From positions 408,170-472,169 of the forward strand of contig NZ_JNKR01000001.1 of assembly GCF_000702905.1 (NCBI RefSeq): a stretch of 64,000 nucleotides of DNA, given 5' to 3'. Below are positions 1 through 9,286 of this stretch, in pieces (within the stretch, counting starts at the first letter, position 1; every line of letters begins with the position of its first letter). This stretch comes from Mitsuokella jalaludinii DSM 13811. Its GTDB lineage: Bacteria; Bacillota; Negativicutes; Selenomonadales; Selenomonadaceae. Both the position numbers and the translations under genes were made by a program. Below the pieces are notes generated by a model, which did no database searches, was not told where the DNA came from, and was given only the letters and a program-made list of their open reading frames with translations.

Positions 1-368
1 CCGACTTCAGCTACAGCATCTTTGCCCCTGTCCTCGCAGTCCCGGCCAGTGATCTCGCTGCCCGCATCATCCTGTTGCTGAGCGGCATGGCCGTCTCCTG
101 CTTCGGTGTCTCGCTCTACATGTGCCTGAACTTCGGCATGGGACCATACGACGCCTTCAGCTGCATCATCGACGATATGACGCACGGACGCCTGCCCTTC
201 CGCTATGCGCGCATCCTGCTCGACAGCACAGCCGTCATCATCGGCTTCCTGCTCGGCAGTCTCGTGGGCATCGGCACTGTCGTCATGGCACTGGGCATGG
301 GACCTTTGATCAATTTCTTCAACAAGCACATCAACATCCCCATCCTGCGCCGCAACGGCCTCTATTAA
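1..368 (+). CDS. YczE/YitT-like membrane protein, 5' truncated
   Basis: The open frame runs from base 3 to a TAA at 366-368 with no clear start in the window, so the gene begins upstream. About 121 residues are visible. They hold hydrophobic segments, the phrase NFGMGPYDAF and a glycine-rich C-terminal helix (VGIGTVVMALGMGPLINFF), typical of the YczE/YyaS/YitT integral membrane family. Function in this family is poorly defined, and no substrate can be inferred. A hairpin with a T-run follows, so this is the last gene of its transcript. Confidence 0.7.
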   Translation, partial: DFSYSIFAPVLAVPASDLAARIILLLSGMAVSCFGVSLYMCLNFGMGPYDAFSCIIDDMTHGRLPFRYARILLDSTAVIIGFLLGSLVGIGTVVMALGMGPLINFFNKHINIPILRRNGLY

Positions 369-381
369 GCCCGCCCCCTCC

Positions 382-420
382 GCTCCCTTGCCCTTTCATG
401 TTTGCATGGGAGCTTTTTTT
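382..420 (+). terminator. Rho-independent terminator
   Basis: GCTCCC (382-387) pairs with GGGAGC (408-413) and is followed by seven T. It closes the YczE-like gene just upstream of the araC-type gene. Confidence 0.7.
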
Positions 421-459
421 GCAAGATCAAGACTCTGACAGACCAGAAAGGAGGAAAAC

Positions 460-1326
460 ATGCCCGTCTCCATCGACATCGATCAGCAGGAAGCATCCCC
501 CTTCCAGCAGGAACCACGCCTCATCGGCTTCTATCATTGGAACCGCAGCGTCCGCACGATGCATCAGCACGAGAACTGCATTGAACTCAACTTCATGCTT
601 TCCGGCAACGGCACGCACATCGTCGGCAACGAGATATGCCATACGCAGCCCGGCGATATCATCGTCTACGACAGTAAAATCATGCACGATGAAAGTCTGA
701 TGCTTGATTCACTCACGGATGCCTGCTGCATCGCCGTCACAGGACTCCAGCGCCCCGGCGCGCGCCCCAATGCGCTGCTTCCGCCCGGCACCCATCCCTG
801 CATTCCCTGCCAGTCCATCGCCGAAGAACTCCGCACCCTCTATCACATCATTGAACACAGCCTCGCCAAGCCGCACGGATATCCCGCAGCAAATGCAGCA
901 GCCCAGACCATCGTCCATCTTGTATGGCAACAGATCTCGAAGCGGGCCGTCAAAGCTGCTGAGCCAGAAAACCTCTTGGTTGAACACGCCCGCTCGTACA
1001 TCGAAGAGCATTATGCCGAAGACCTCTCCATCCGCGACATTGCCCAGCATTTCCACGCCAGCCGCGACTACATCTCCCATGCGTTCAAGCACACGACCAA
1101 CTACGCCCCGCTTCAATACCTGCGCCGCTGGCGCATCGGCAAAGCCCAGACCCTGCTCATCGATACTGACCTGCCCCTGACCGAGATTGCCCTGCGCGTC
1201 GGCTTCGATGACCCCAACTACTTCAGCCGCGTCTTCCGCCAGATCATCGGCATGCCGCCAGGCACATTCCGCCGCGCCTGGCGAGCCGCCCAACAGGGCA
1301 GGCCAGCAGATTCGCGCGCCAAATAA
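460..1326 (+). CDS. AraC family transcriptional regulator
   Basis: A 288-residue protein with an N-terminal cupin-like sensor domain (histidine-rich stretch MHQHENCIELNFML near residues 28-42, then a GDIIVYDS turn). The C-terminal AraC double helix-turn-helix lies around residues 175-275 (DLSIRDIAQHFHASRDYISHAF and LTEIALRVGFDDPNYFSRVFRQ). An AGGAGG site 7 bases before the ATG supports the start. It probably binds a small ligand and regulates a nearby gene. The convergent amino-acid permease shares its terminator, but no target site is evident. Confidence 0.88.
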   Translation: MPVSIDIDQQEASPFQQEPRLIGFYHWNRSVRTMHQHENCIELNFMLSGNGTHIVGNEICHTQPGDIIVYDSKIMHDESLMLDSLTDACCIAVTGLQRPGARPNALLPPGTHPCIPCQSIAEELRTLYHIIEHSLAKPHGYPAANAAAQTIVHLVWQQISKRAVKAAEPENLLVEHARSYIEEHYAEDLSIRDIAQHFHASRDYISHAFKHTTNYAPLQYLRRWRIGKAQTLLIDTDLPLTEIALRVGFDDPNYFSRVFRQIIGMPPGTFRRAWRAAQQGRPADSRAK

Positions 1327-1360
1327 AAAAGACTGCTTCATGCGAAGCAGTCTTTTTTTG
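1327..1360. terminator. Bidirectional terminator between araC-type gene and permease
   Basis: An 11-bp perfect stem (GACTGCTTCAT with a complementary arm, 1331-1352) has A-rich sequence before it and a T7 run after it, so it can serve the two convergent genes. Confidence 0.85.
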
Positions 1361-1377
1361 ACATCATGTTGCAGCGG

Positions 1378-2727
1378 TCAAATCCTATGCCGCTTGTACT
1401 GGCAGTAGCCGATCCAGAGCACGAGCAGCCAGATTGGCAGGAACAGCACGGCGAGCTGCATGTCGGGGATCTGGGCCATGAAGAAGATGACGCCGGCCAG
1501 GAAAATCAGTGCGAGATAGTTCGCCCACGGGTAGAGGATGGCGTGAAATTTCGTCTCCTTATGGTGCAGGCTGCAGTAACGGCGGAACTTCAGGTGTGTG
1601 ACACAGATGACCACCCAACTGATGACAGCGGCGCACGTCGCAATCATCATGAGGTACATGAAGACATGGCCCTGCAGGAAGTAGTTGAGCGCGACGACGA
1701 TGAGCGTGATGCCCGACGAGACGAGAATGCCGCGCACGGGCACGCCGCGCGGCGAGAGCTTGCGGAAGAACGAAGGGGCCTCGCCCGTGCCCGCCAAGCC
1801 GTAGAGCATGCGGCTGTTGCTGTAGATGGCCGAGTTGTAGACTGAGATGGCTGCCGTCAGCACGACAAAGTTCAGGATGTGCGCGGCGGCCGGGATGCCG
1901 ACGTTGTTGAAGATCTGGACGAACGGACTCGCCTCCATGCCGACCTTGTTCCACGGCCAGAGGGCCATGAGAACGATCATCGTGCCGACATAGAAGATCA
2001 GGATGCGCCAGATGACCTGATTGATGGCACGCGGGATCGTGTGGTCCGGATCTTCGGCCTCACCGGCCGTGATGCCGATGAGCTCGATGCCGCCGAATGA
2101 GAACATGACGACAGCAATCGAGAGCGCGAGCCCCCAGAGGCCGTTCGGCAGGAAGCCACCGTTTTCCCAGATATTGCTGAAGTTATCGGGGAACGGCTGG
2201 CCGTTCGTGAAGATCAGGCCGAGACCCAAGAGGATCATGCTGACGATGGCCGCGATCTTGATGAGTGCCATCCAGAACTCTGCCTCGCCGTATGCCTTGA
2301 CATTGACGAGGTTCAGCGCTGTGATGGCCACGAGACAGACGAGTGAAGAAATCCACTGCGGCAGGTCGGGAAACCAGAAGTTCATGTAGATGCCGACAGC
2401 CGTGAGCTCTGCCATCGAGACGAGCACGTAGTTAAACCAATAATTCCACCCCGAGAGGAAGCCCGGGAAGCGTCCCCAGTACTTCGTCGCGTAGTGGCTG
2501 AAGGAGCCCGACACCGGCTCATCGACGGCCATCTCGCCGAGCATGCGCATGATCAGGAAAATCACGATGCCGCCGATCAGGTACGAGAGCATCACCGCAG
2601 GCCCCGCGAGCGCGATGGTCGAGGCAGAGCCGTAAAAGAGACCTGTGCCAATCGCGCCGCCGAGCGCGATCATCTGCAGATGGCGGTTCTTGAGCCCCCG
2701 CTTCATCTCTGTATTCTCATGTTCCAT
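1378..2727 (-). CDS. Amino acid permease (APC superfamily, AAT type)
   Basis: A roughly 449-residue transporter with about 12 hydrophobic helices. The N-terminus carries the amino-acid transporter hallmark LQMIALGGAIGTGLFYGS, followed by PVSGSFSHYA and GWNYWFNYVL, as in AroP/PheP/LysP/ProY proteins. The substrate cannot be fixed from sequence; family members are proton symporters of aromatic or basic amino acids or proline. The ATG at 2727 is preferred over an upstream TTG because AGGAG lies 7 bases before it. A TATAAT -10 lies at 2758-2763 with a poor -35. Confidence 0.88.
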   Translation of the reverse strand: MEHENTEMKRGLKNRHLQMIALGGAIGTGLFYGSASTIALAGPAVMLSYLIGGIVIFLIMRMLGEMAVDEPVSGSFSHYATKYWGRFPGFLSGWNYWFNYVLVSMAELTAVGIYMNFWFPDLPQWISSLVCLVAITALNLVNVKAYGEAEFWMALIKIAAIVSMILLGLGLIFTNGQPFPDNFSNIWENGGFLPNGLWGLALSIAVVMFSFGGIELIGITAGEAEDPDHTIPRAINQVIWRILIFYVGTMIVLMALWPWNKVGMEASPFVQIFNNVGIPAAAHILNFVVLTAAISVYNSAIYSNSRMLYGLAGTGEAPSFFRKLSPRGVPVRGILVSSGITLIVVALNYFLQGHVFMYLMMIATCAAVISWVVICVTHLKFRRYCSLHHKETKFHAILYPWANYLALIFLAGVIFFMAQIPDMQLAVLFLPIWLLVLWIGYCQYKRHRI

Positions 2728-2796
2728 ATATTCATCTCCTAACAAAAATATGCCTTCATTATACCATCATGCAGGCCAGATGCACAGGTTTACACC

Positions 2797-2838
2797 GAGA
2801 AAAGCGAAAAGCGAAGCCCGGCTGGACTTCGCTTTTCA
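2797..2838 (-). terminator. Terminator of the narGHJI operon
   Basis: AAAAGCGAAG (2807-2816) pairs with CTTCGCTTTT (2827-2836). On the minus strand T-rich sequence follows, directly after the narI stop. Confidence 0.7.
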
Positions 2839-2851
2839 TCTGCAAGAAAAA

Positions 2852-3517
2852 TCACTTGCGGCGGTAGACGATATTGCTGCGCATGAGGTACTCGAACGGC
2901 AGGCTCAGGCAGTGCACGAGACGCGTGAACGGGAAGAGGATGGCCGTCATCATCCACATGAACATGTGGAACTGGAAGATGGCGGGGACATCCTTCATGA
3001 GGCTGACGTCCGGCGAGAGCATGAGCACGGAGCGGAACCACGGCGAGATGCTCTCGCGGTAATCAAAGCCGGCCGAGATGTTTGAGAGTGTGCCCGCGGT
3101 GCCCGAGAGGATGGTCAGGAGCAGTACGAGATAGAGCAGCTTGTCCATCGAGCTCGTGTTGACCTTCATGCGGCTCGTGCCGAAGAAGCGGCGCTTCATG
3201 AGCCAGAGGAAACCGCCGAGGAACAGGACGGCAGCCGGGATGCCGCCCGCGAGCGAAATCATGTGATATGTCGCTTCATCCGTCCCCGCTGCCTCCGTGA
3301 CGAACTTCGGCACGAGGATGCCGATGAAATGGCCGCCAAAGGCCATCAGGAGGCCGAGGTGGAAGACGGGGTTCGCCCACTTGAGGCTCTTCTTGGCGAG
3401 AAACTCACTGGACTTCGTCGTCCAGCCCCGCTCAAAGACGGTGTAGCGGACGATCGTGCCGCCGACGAAGATCGTCAGGGCAATGTACGGCAGGACGCCG
3501 TAGAAGAATGTATTCAT
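2852..3517 (-). CDS. narI: Respiratory nitrate reductase gamma subunit NarI (cytochrome b)
   Basis: A 221-residue membrane protein with five predicted helices, the length expected for NarI. NarI anchors NarGH to the inner face of the cytoplasmic membrane, carries two b haems and passes quinol electrons to NarH. It opens MNTFFYGVLPYIALTIFVGG and contains conserved membrane histidines (FHLGLLMAFGGH and FQFHMFMW) suited to haem ligation. The ATG overlaps the narJ stop by 4 bases, indicating translational coupling. It is the last gene of narGHJI. Confidence 0.95.
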   Translation of the reverse strand: MNTFFYGVLPYIALTIFVGGTIVRYTVFERGWTTKSSEFLAKKSLKWANPVFHLGLLMAFGGHFIGILVPKFVTEAAGTDEATYHMISLAGGIPAAVLFLGGFLWLMKRRFFGTSRMKVNTSSMDKLLYLVLLLTILSGTAGTLSNISAGFDYRESISPWFRSVLMLSPDVSLMKDVPAIFQFHMFMWMMTAILFPFTRLVHCLSLPFEYLMRSNIVYRRK

Positions 3518-4053
3518 GGCTTAACCTCCAATCCTGCCGTTTCTGTCAAGACGATGTCGAGCAAGAAGGCATGCGGCAGCTTTGCTTCGATGAAGCGCGT
3601 GCGCAGGAGCTCGACGCGCGGGCGGATAGATCCGAGGACCTTGCCCGCCTGCTCTGGCGGCAGGGCGGCCGAGAGCTCCAGAAGAGCCGGCAGGTAATCC
3701 GGCAGCTGGTTTGGCATGTCGAGGCCGTTTGCGAGGAAGAGCTCCTTGTAGTGGTGCATCTCCTGCGACTGCTTGCCGAAATCCGTGCGCTCCTGCGTCG
3801 TCAGATAAAGATTCGTGTTCTGCGAGAAGTCGAAGGACCGCACGTAGAGGTCCTCGTACTCCTTCGCCCCCGTCTCTTCGACGAAATCGAGGAAATCGCC
3901 GAAGACTGAAGAGGCCTGAGCATTCTCGATCTCGCGCTGGGCCTTGCGGCAATCCTCTAGGTCTGCCCACCAGGCAGCATCGGGATACTCGAAGAGATGG
4001 GCTGCGAGCAGCAGTACTTTCTGGTAATCCTTCATTTCAGCTGCATCAGCCAT
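3514..4053 (-). CDS. narJ: Nitrate reductase assembly chaperone NarJ
   Basis: A 179-residue TorD/NarJ-family cytoplasmic chaperone that helps insert the molybdenum cofactor into NarG and is not part of the final enzyme. Family signs are YEDLYVRSFDF near residue 68 and the helical PNQLPDYLPALLEL near residue 107. The ATG at 4053 has a G-rich ribosome site 7-8 bases upstream and lies one base after the narH stop. An in-frame GTG at 4068 is less likely because it would sit inside narH and lack a site. Confidence 0.93.
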   Translation of the reverse strand: MADAAEMKDYQKVLLLAAHLFEYPDAAWWADLEDCRKAQREIENAQASSVFGDFLDFVEETGAKEYEDLYVRSFDFSQNTNLYLTTQERTDFGKQSQEMHHYKELFLANGLDMPNQLPDYLPALLELSAALPPEQAGKVLGSIRPRVELLRTRFIEAKLPHAFLLDIVLTETAGLEVKP

Positions 4054-4054
4054 A

Positions 4055-5479
4055 TCAGCACCCCCCACCCGGGCAGGTGTAGAGGCCGCCGCCCTGCTCC
4101 TTGCGCATCTCGGCGTGGCTCTTTCCCTGTATGCCCGCCGGGATGTTGAAGCGGTCCTTGTACTTGGCGATGCCGAGCAGGCGGAACATCTTCTCGTAGA
4201 CCTCCGGCGCGAACTCGAGGCGAGAAGGCAGGTCGTCGCCCGTCGTCTTGGCGCGCATGACGGCGCGCATGTCCAAGAGGCGCTGCAGGGTGCGCGTCAT
4301 GACAGACGTGTTGCCCGCAGCGAGGATCTCAGCGAGGTACGCAATGGGGATGCGCATCTCATCGGCTTCCGGCAGGTAGCAGTTTGCCTCCATGCGGCGC
4401 GTGATTGGCGAGAGAGGCGGCACGTACCAGACCATCGGCAGCGTGCGGAACTCCGGATGGAGCGGCAGGCCGAGCTGCCATTCCTTGACGATCTTGTAGA
4501 CGGGCGACTCCTGAGCCGCCTTAATCCACGCTTCCGAGATGCCCTCTCTGCGCGCAGCCTCGATGACCTCGGGGTCATTGGGGTCGGCGATGACATCGAG
4601 CACCTGGTGGTAGATCTCGCCCTTATCGCGCGTCGAAGCGGCGGCGACGACCTTGTCCATGTCATAGAGCAGGACGCCCATGTAGCGCAGGCGTCCGACG
4701 CACGTGTCGGAGCAGACGGTCGGCAGGCCGTTCTCAAGGCGCGGGAAGCAGAAGATGCACTTCTCGGCCTTGTTCGTCTTCCAATTGAAGTAGACCTTCT
4801 TGTAGGGGCAGGCCGGCACGCAGTGGCGCCAGCCGCGGCAGCCATCCTGCGAGACGAGTACGACGCCGTCCTCCTCGCGCTTGTAGATGGCACCCGACGG
4901 GCACGCGGCGACACAGGCCGGATTCAGGCAGTGGTTGCAGACGCGCGGCAGGTACTTCATGAAGAGGTCGTGGAACTCGAGCGTGATGTCCTCCGAGATC
5001 TTCTTGAGGTTGACGTCCTGGCGGGCCGACTCGCCGTTGGCGAGGTCGTCCTCCCAGTTCGGGCCCCACTTGATCTCCATGCGCTCACCCGTGATGAGCG
5101 AGCGCGGGCGGGCAATCGGCTGATGGTTGCGGCGCTTGGAGTGGATGAGCGTCTCGTAGTCGTACGTCCACGGCTCGTAGTAATCGTCCATCTCCGGCTG
5201 GTCCGGATGATAGAAGAGCTTCAGCAGGCGCTCCGGCTTCGAGCCGGTGCGCAGCGAGAGCTTGCCATCCTTGCCGAGCTTCCAGCCGCCCTTCCACTTC
5301 TCCTGGTCTTCCCAGTTCTTCGGATAGCCGATGCCCGGCTTCGTCTCGACATTGTTGAAATACATGTATTCCGCGCCTTCGCGGTTGGTCCAGACATTCT
5401 TGCAAGTGATGGAGCACGTATGGCAGCCAATGCACTTATCAAGATTCATGACCATGGAAATCTGTGCTTTAATCTTCAA
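4055..5479 (-). CDS. narH: Respiratory nitrate reductase beta subunit NarH
   Basis: A 474-residue iron-sulfur subunit that relays electrons from NarI to NarG. Cysteine groups include CIGCHTCSITC near the start, CNHCLNPACVAACP, then CRGWRHCVPACPYKK and CIFCFPRLENG. The Trp in CRGWRHC replaces a cysteine, the known NarH signature of the [3Fe-4S] centre. The start is TTG at 5479, with GGGGGAGG nine bases before it. A longer reading exists upstream but lacks homology-like sequence. It overlaps the end of narG by 11 bases. The C-terminus ends CPGGGC. Confidence 0.96.
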   Translation of the reverse strand: MKIKAQISMVMNLDKCIGCHTCSITCKNVWTNREGAEYMYFNNVETKPGIGYPKNWEDQEKWKGGWKLGKDGKLSLRTGSKPERLLKLFYHPDQPEMDDYYEPWTYDYETLIHSKRRNHQPIARPRSLITGERMEIKWGPNWEDDLANGESARQDVNLKKISEDITLEFHDLFMKYLPRVCNHCLNPACVAACPSGAIYKREEDGVVLVSQDGCRGWRHCVPACPYKKVYFNWKTNKAEKCIFCFPRLENGLPTVCSDTCVGRLRYMGVLLYDMDKVVAAASTRDKGEIYHQVLDVIADPNDPEVIEAARREGISEAWIKAAQESPVYKIVKEWQLGLPLHPEFRTLPMVWYVPPLSPITRRMEANCYLPEADEMRIPIAYLAEILAAGNTSVMTRTLQRLLDMRAVMRAKTTGDDLPSRLEFAPEVYEKMFRLLGIAKYKDRFNIPAGIQGKSHAEMRKEQGGGLYTCPGGGC

Positions 5480-8400
5480 GCCAGTCAACCTCCCCCTGCA
5501 TCTTGCGCGCGACAACGTACATGTCGCGCTGGTTGCCCGTCGGGCCGTAGTAGTTGAAGCCATAGCTGAGCTGGCCATAGCCGCCGATCATGTGCGTCGG
5601 CTTCATGTGGATGCGCGTCGGCGTGTTGTGCGTGCCGCTGCGCGTGCCCGTGATCTTCGAGGCCGGCACATTGATGTGGCGGTCCTGGGCATGGTGCATG
5701 AATACCGTGCCCTGCGGGATGCGCGGCGAGACGGCCACGCGGGACGTCACGACGCCGTTGTGGTTGTAGAGCTCGATCCAGTCGTTGTCGCGCACGCCGA
5801 TCTCCTTGGCATCCTTCTCACTCATCCAGACCGTCTGGCCGCCGCGGAACAGCGTCAAGAGCTGCTGGCTGTCGAAGTACATCGAATGCGTCGACCACTT
5901 GTTGTGCGGCGTCAGGTACTTGAGCGTGATCTCCTTCGTGCCGCCCAAGAGATTCTTGATGGGGCGGTAGTCGAGGATCGGCTTGAAGGTCGCCATGGCC
6001 TCGCCGTACTCGCGCATCATCTCGTGGTCGAGATAGAAGGACTGGCGGCCCGTGACGGTGCGGAACGGCACGAGCTCCTCGATGTTCGTCGTGAATGGCG
6101 TGTAGCGGCGCCCCTGGTTGCTGCCCGTGAACGTCGGCGATGTGATCGTCTCCTTCGGCTGCGCAGCGATCTCATCGAACGTGAAGCGCTCGTTCTCGCG
6201 GTCCTTGGCCAGATGCTCGAGGCCCTTGAGGCCCGTCTTCTCGTTGAGGCTCTTGAAGGCCTTGACGGCCACCTTGCCGTTCGTCGTCGTCGAGAGGCCC
6301 ATGACGGCCTCGACGGCCTGGCGTGCGTCGTAGATGGACGGCATGCCGTACGAGACAAAGTCCTTGTTCTCGATGACGCCATTGCGCGTGCGAATCTCCT
6401 CGTACTCATCGGAGGAATCCCACGTCATCGTCAGCGATCCCATCTTCTTGGAGACATTCGGTCCGAGCGCGATCCACTTCTCATACGTCTTCGTGTAGTC
6501 GCGCTTGACCGGCACGAGATTCGGCATCGTCTTGCCCGGGATGGGCTCGCACTCGCCCTTGCTCCAGTCGCGCACGAGGCCCTCAGGCTGAGCCGTCTCG
6601 CCCTCGCTGTCGTGGCCGATCGGCACGGCGACGAGGTCTTCATACGGCTTGAGCTCGGCTTCCTTGGCGACCTTCGAGACGGCCTCTGCGAGCGTGCGGA
6701 AGACATCCCAGTCGCTCTTAGCTTCCCAGAGCGGATCGACAGCGGCCTGGAACGGATGGACAAACGGATGCATGTCCGTCGAAGAGATATCGTCCTTCTC
6801 GTACCACGTGGCCGTCGGCAGCACGACATCGGAGTAGAGTGCCGTGCCCGCCATGCGGAAGTCGATGTCGATGAGCAGGTCGAGCTTGCCCTCGGCAGCG
6901 CCGCCCGGCTTCTGGAGCTCCTCCTGCTCGCGCCACTTGATCTCCGTCGGGCGCGTCGGGCCCTCTTCCTCGGCAAAGACCGTGTGCTCCGTGCCGAGCA
7001 GGTACTTGTTGAAGAAGTCGTTGCCCTTGGCAGACGAGCCGAGCAGGTTCGCCGTCCAGACGAAGAGGTTGCGCGGGAAGTTCTCCGGAGCATCCGGGTC
7101 CTCTGCCGCGAACTGCAGGCTCTTGTCCTTGAGGGAACGCACGACGTACTTCTTGAGGTCCTCGCCCTTCGCCTTCGCTTCGTCCGTCAGCTGCTGGCCG
7201 CCCTTGTTGAACGTCGGGTAAGACGGCAGCCAGCCGAGGCGAGCGGCCATGACGTTGTAGTCGGCCGCATGGCGGTAGCGCGGGCTCGTCAGTGGCGAGA
7301 CGAGATCCTTCATGTCGACCTCGTCGCTGCGCCACTGGTCCGTCGCGAAGTAGTAGAACGACGTCGAGTTCTGCAGGCGCGGCGGTGCCTGCCAGTCCGT
7401 GGCCGTCATGATGCGCGCCCAGCCCTCTGCCGGACGCAGCTTCTCCTGGCCGACGTAATGAGCCCAGCCGCCGCCATTGCGGCCCTCCGAGCCCGTGAAG
7501 AGCAGGAGATTGAGGATCGTGCGGTAGACGACGTCGGCGTGGAACCAGTGGTTGATGCCGCCGCCCATGATGACCATCGTCTTGCCCTGCGTCTTGATGG
7601 CATTGTCGGCGAATTCGCGGGCCGTGTGGATGCAAGTCTCAGCCGGGACGCCCGTGTACTTCTCCTGCCATTTCGGCGTGTACGGCACATCCTCGTCGTA
7701 CGAGGAAGCGCACGCGCCGCCGAGGCCGCGGTCGACGGCGTAGTTGGCGAGCGTCAGGTCGTAGACCGTCGTGACGAGGATCTCGCCCGCCTTCGTCTTG
7801 ACGCGCTTGGCCGGCACCATGCGGCGGATGACGCGCTCCTCGCGCTCATTGCCGAAGTACGGGAACTCGACCTCGACGACCTCGTCGAACTGGCCGAAGA
7901 CCGAGAGCTGCGGCACGATCTTCGCGCCCGTATCGCGGTCTTCCTCGCGCAGGTTCCACTTCTTCTCGTTGTCCCAGCGGTCGCCCATCGTGCCGTTCGG
8001 CACGACGAGCTTGCCCGTGAGCTCGTCGATGACATAGTGCTTGAACTCCGCGTGCTTGTCCGTGCGACCCATGTCCTTGCCGTTGAGGAAACGGCCCGAC
8101 TCGTAGCTGCCATCGGCACGCTTCTGAAGCTGCACGAGGAACGGGAAGTCCGTGTAATGGCGCGTGTATTCCGTGAAGAACTCGGCCGGCTCACCCCAGT
8201 AGTACTCGTTGAGGATAACATGGCCCATCGCCATGGCAAAGGCCGCATCGCTGCCGACCTTCAGCGAGATCCACGTGTCTGCTACAGCCGTCGACTCCGC
8301 GTAGTCCGGCGCAATCGAGACGACCTTCGTGCCCTTGTAGCGCGCTTCTACCAAGAAGTGGGCATCCGGCGTGCGCGTCAGCGGCACGTTCGAGCCCCAG

Positions 8401-9152
8401 GTCATGATGTAGCCGGCATTGAACCAGTCCGAGGACTCCGGCACATCCGTCTGGTCGCCCCAGACCTGCGGGCTTGCAGGCGGCAGGTCGGCATACCAGT
8501 CGTAGAACGACAGCGAAGCGCCGCCCATGAGCTGCATGAAGCGCGCGCCGGCCGCGTACGACAGCATGGACTTCGCCGGGATGACGGCGAAGGCGAAGTT
8601 GCGGTCCGGGCCGTACTTCATCGCCGTGTGCAGAAGCGACGAGGCGACGAGTTCCGATACTTCATCCCAGCTCGAGCGCACGAAGCCACCCTTGCCGCGC
8701 GCTTCCTTATAGCGCTTCGTCTTGGCGGGATCATTGGCGATGCTCTGCCAGGCTTCAAGAGCCGTCTTGTGCTCCTTGCGCGCCTCGCGCCAGAGCGCAG
8801 CGAGCTCGCCGCGCAGATACGGATACTTGATGCGGTGCGGATTGTAGAGATACCACGAGAACGTCGCTCCGCGCGGGCAGCCGCGCGGCTCGAAGTCCGG
8901 CATGTCCGGGCTCGTCTCCGGATAATTGTGCTCCTGGTTCTCCCAGGCCACGAGCCCGTTCTTGACATAGATGTTCCAGCAGCACGAGCCCGTGCAGTTG
9001 ACACCGTGCGTCGAGTGAACGCACTTGTCAAAAGACCAACGGTCGCGATAGGTGTCTTCCCATTCACGGCCGCCTTCAAAGAGCTGCTGATGTCCCGTCG
9101 CCGATTTCTCAACCGGGATGAGATGCTTCCATTTTGTAAAGATATTGCTCAC
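5469..9152 (-). CDS. narG: Respiratory nitrate reductase alpha subunit NarG
   Basis: A 1227-residue catalytic subunit reducing nitrate to nitrite at a bis-MGD molybdenum centre on the cytoplasmic side. His49, Cys53, Cys57 and Cys92 form the FS0 cluster motif at the same numbering as Escherichia coli NarG. LSFYDWYADLPPASPQ carries the Asp expected to bind molybdenum. Start is GTG at 9152, with GGAGGG eight bases upstream. Length and motifs fit an intact enzyme without a Tat signal, so a cytoplasmic-facing Nar rather than a Nap type. It is first of narGHJI, with a Crp/Fnr-type box upstream. Confidence 0.97.
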   Translation of the reverse strand: MSNIFTKWKHLIPVEKSATGHQQLFEGGREWEDTYRDRWSFDKCVHSTHGVNCTGSCCWNIYVKNGLVAWENQEHNYPETSPDMPDFEPRGCPRGATFSWYLYNPHRIKYPYLRGELAALWREARKEHKTALEAWQSIANDPAKTKRYKEARGKGGFVRSSWDEVSELVASSLLHTAMKYGPDRNFAFAVIPAKSMLSYAAGARFMQLMGGASLSFYDWYADLPPASPQVWGDQTDVPESSDWFNAGYIMTWGSNVPLTRTPDAHFLVEARYKGTKVVSIAPDYAESTAVADTWISLKVGSDAAFAMAMGHVILNEYYWGEPAEFFTEYTRHYTDFPFLVQLQKRADGSYESGRFLNGKDMGRTDKHAEFKHYVIDELTGKLVVPNGTMGDRWDNEKKWNLREEDRDTGAKIVPQLSVFGQFDEVVEVEFPYFGNEREERVIRRMVPAKRVKTKAGEILVTTVYDLTLANYAVDRGLGGACASSYDEDVPYTPKWQEKYTGVPAETCIHTAREFADNAIKTQGKTMVIMGGGINHWFHADVVYRTILNLLLFTGSEGRNGGGWAHYVGQEKLRPAEGWARIMTATDWQAPPRLQNSTSFYYFATDQWRSDEVDMKDLVSPLTSPRYRHAADYNVMAARLGWLPSYPTFNKGGQQLTDEAKAKGEDLKKYVVRSLKDKSLQFAAEDPDAPENFPRNLFVWTANLLGSSAKGNDFFNKYLLGTEHTVFAEEEGPTRPTEIKWREQEELQKPGGAAEGKLDLLIDIDFRMAGTALYSDVVLPTATWYEKDDISSTDMHPFVHPFQAAVDPLWEAKSDWDVFRTLAEAVSKVAKEAELKPYEDLVAVPIGHDSEGETAQPEGLVRDWSKGECEPIPGKTMPNLVPVKRDYTKTYEKWIALGPNVSKKMGSLTMTWDSSDEYEEIRTRNGVIENKDFVSYGMPSIYDARQAVEAVMGLSTTTNGKVAVKAFKSLNEKTGLKGLEHLAKDRENERFTFDEIAAQPKETITSPTFTGSNQGRRYTPFTTNIEELVPFRTVTGRQSFYLDHEMMREYGEAMATFKPILDYRPIKNLLGGTKEITLKYLTPHNKWSTHSMYFDSQQLLTLFRGGQTVWMSEKDAKEIGVRDNDWIELYNHNGVVTSRVAVSPRIPQGTVFMHHAQDRHINVPASKITGTRSGTHNTPTRIHMKPTHMIGGYGQLSYGFNYYGPTGNQRDMYVVARKMQGEVDWLED

Positions 9153-9176
9153 GTCATCACCCTCCTGTTGTATCTC

Positions 9177-9219
9177 ATTTTATCCGATTTTATCTCCCAC
9201 TCATGTGATAAACATCACG
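9177..9219 (-). promoter_or_regulatory. narG promoter with Fnr-type operator
   Basis: On the minus strand CGTGATGTTTATCACA (9219-9204) contains a perfect GTGAT-N4-ATCAC palindrome, the form bound by Bacillus-type Fnr (TGTGA-N6-TCACA). Two GATAAAAT candidates for the -10 lie at 9194-9187 and 9184-9177. From the second, the start site would be near 9170 and the box centre (9211.5) falls at about -41.5, as in class II activation. The start site is inferred, not measured. Confidence 0.75.
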
Positions 9220-9235
9220 GCCGCCGTCTTTTGCG

Positions 9236-9275
9236 CAAAAAAAATCTGCCGAGGCGCATTTCGCGTCTCAGCAGT
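9236..9275 (-). terminator. Terminator of the fnr-like gene
   Basis: A 12-bp stem with one mismatch and one wobble (9246-9274) is followed on the minus strand by eight T (9244-9237). It separates fnr transcription from the narG promoter. Confidence 0.75.
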
Positions 9276-9286
9276 ATGGATTCAGC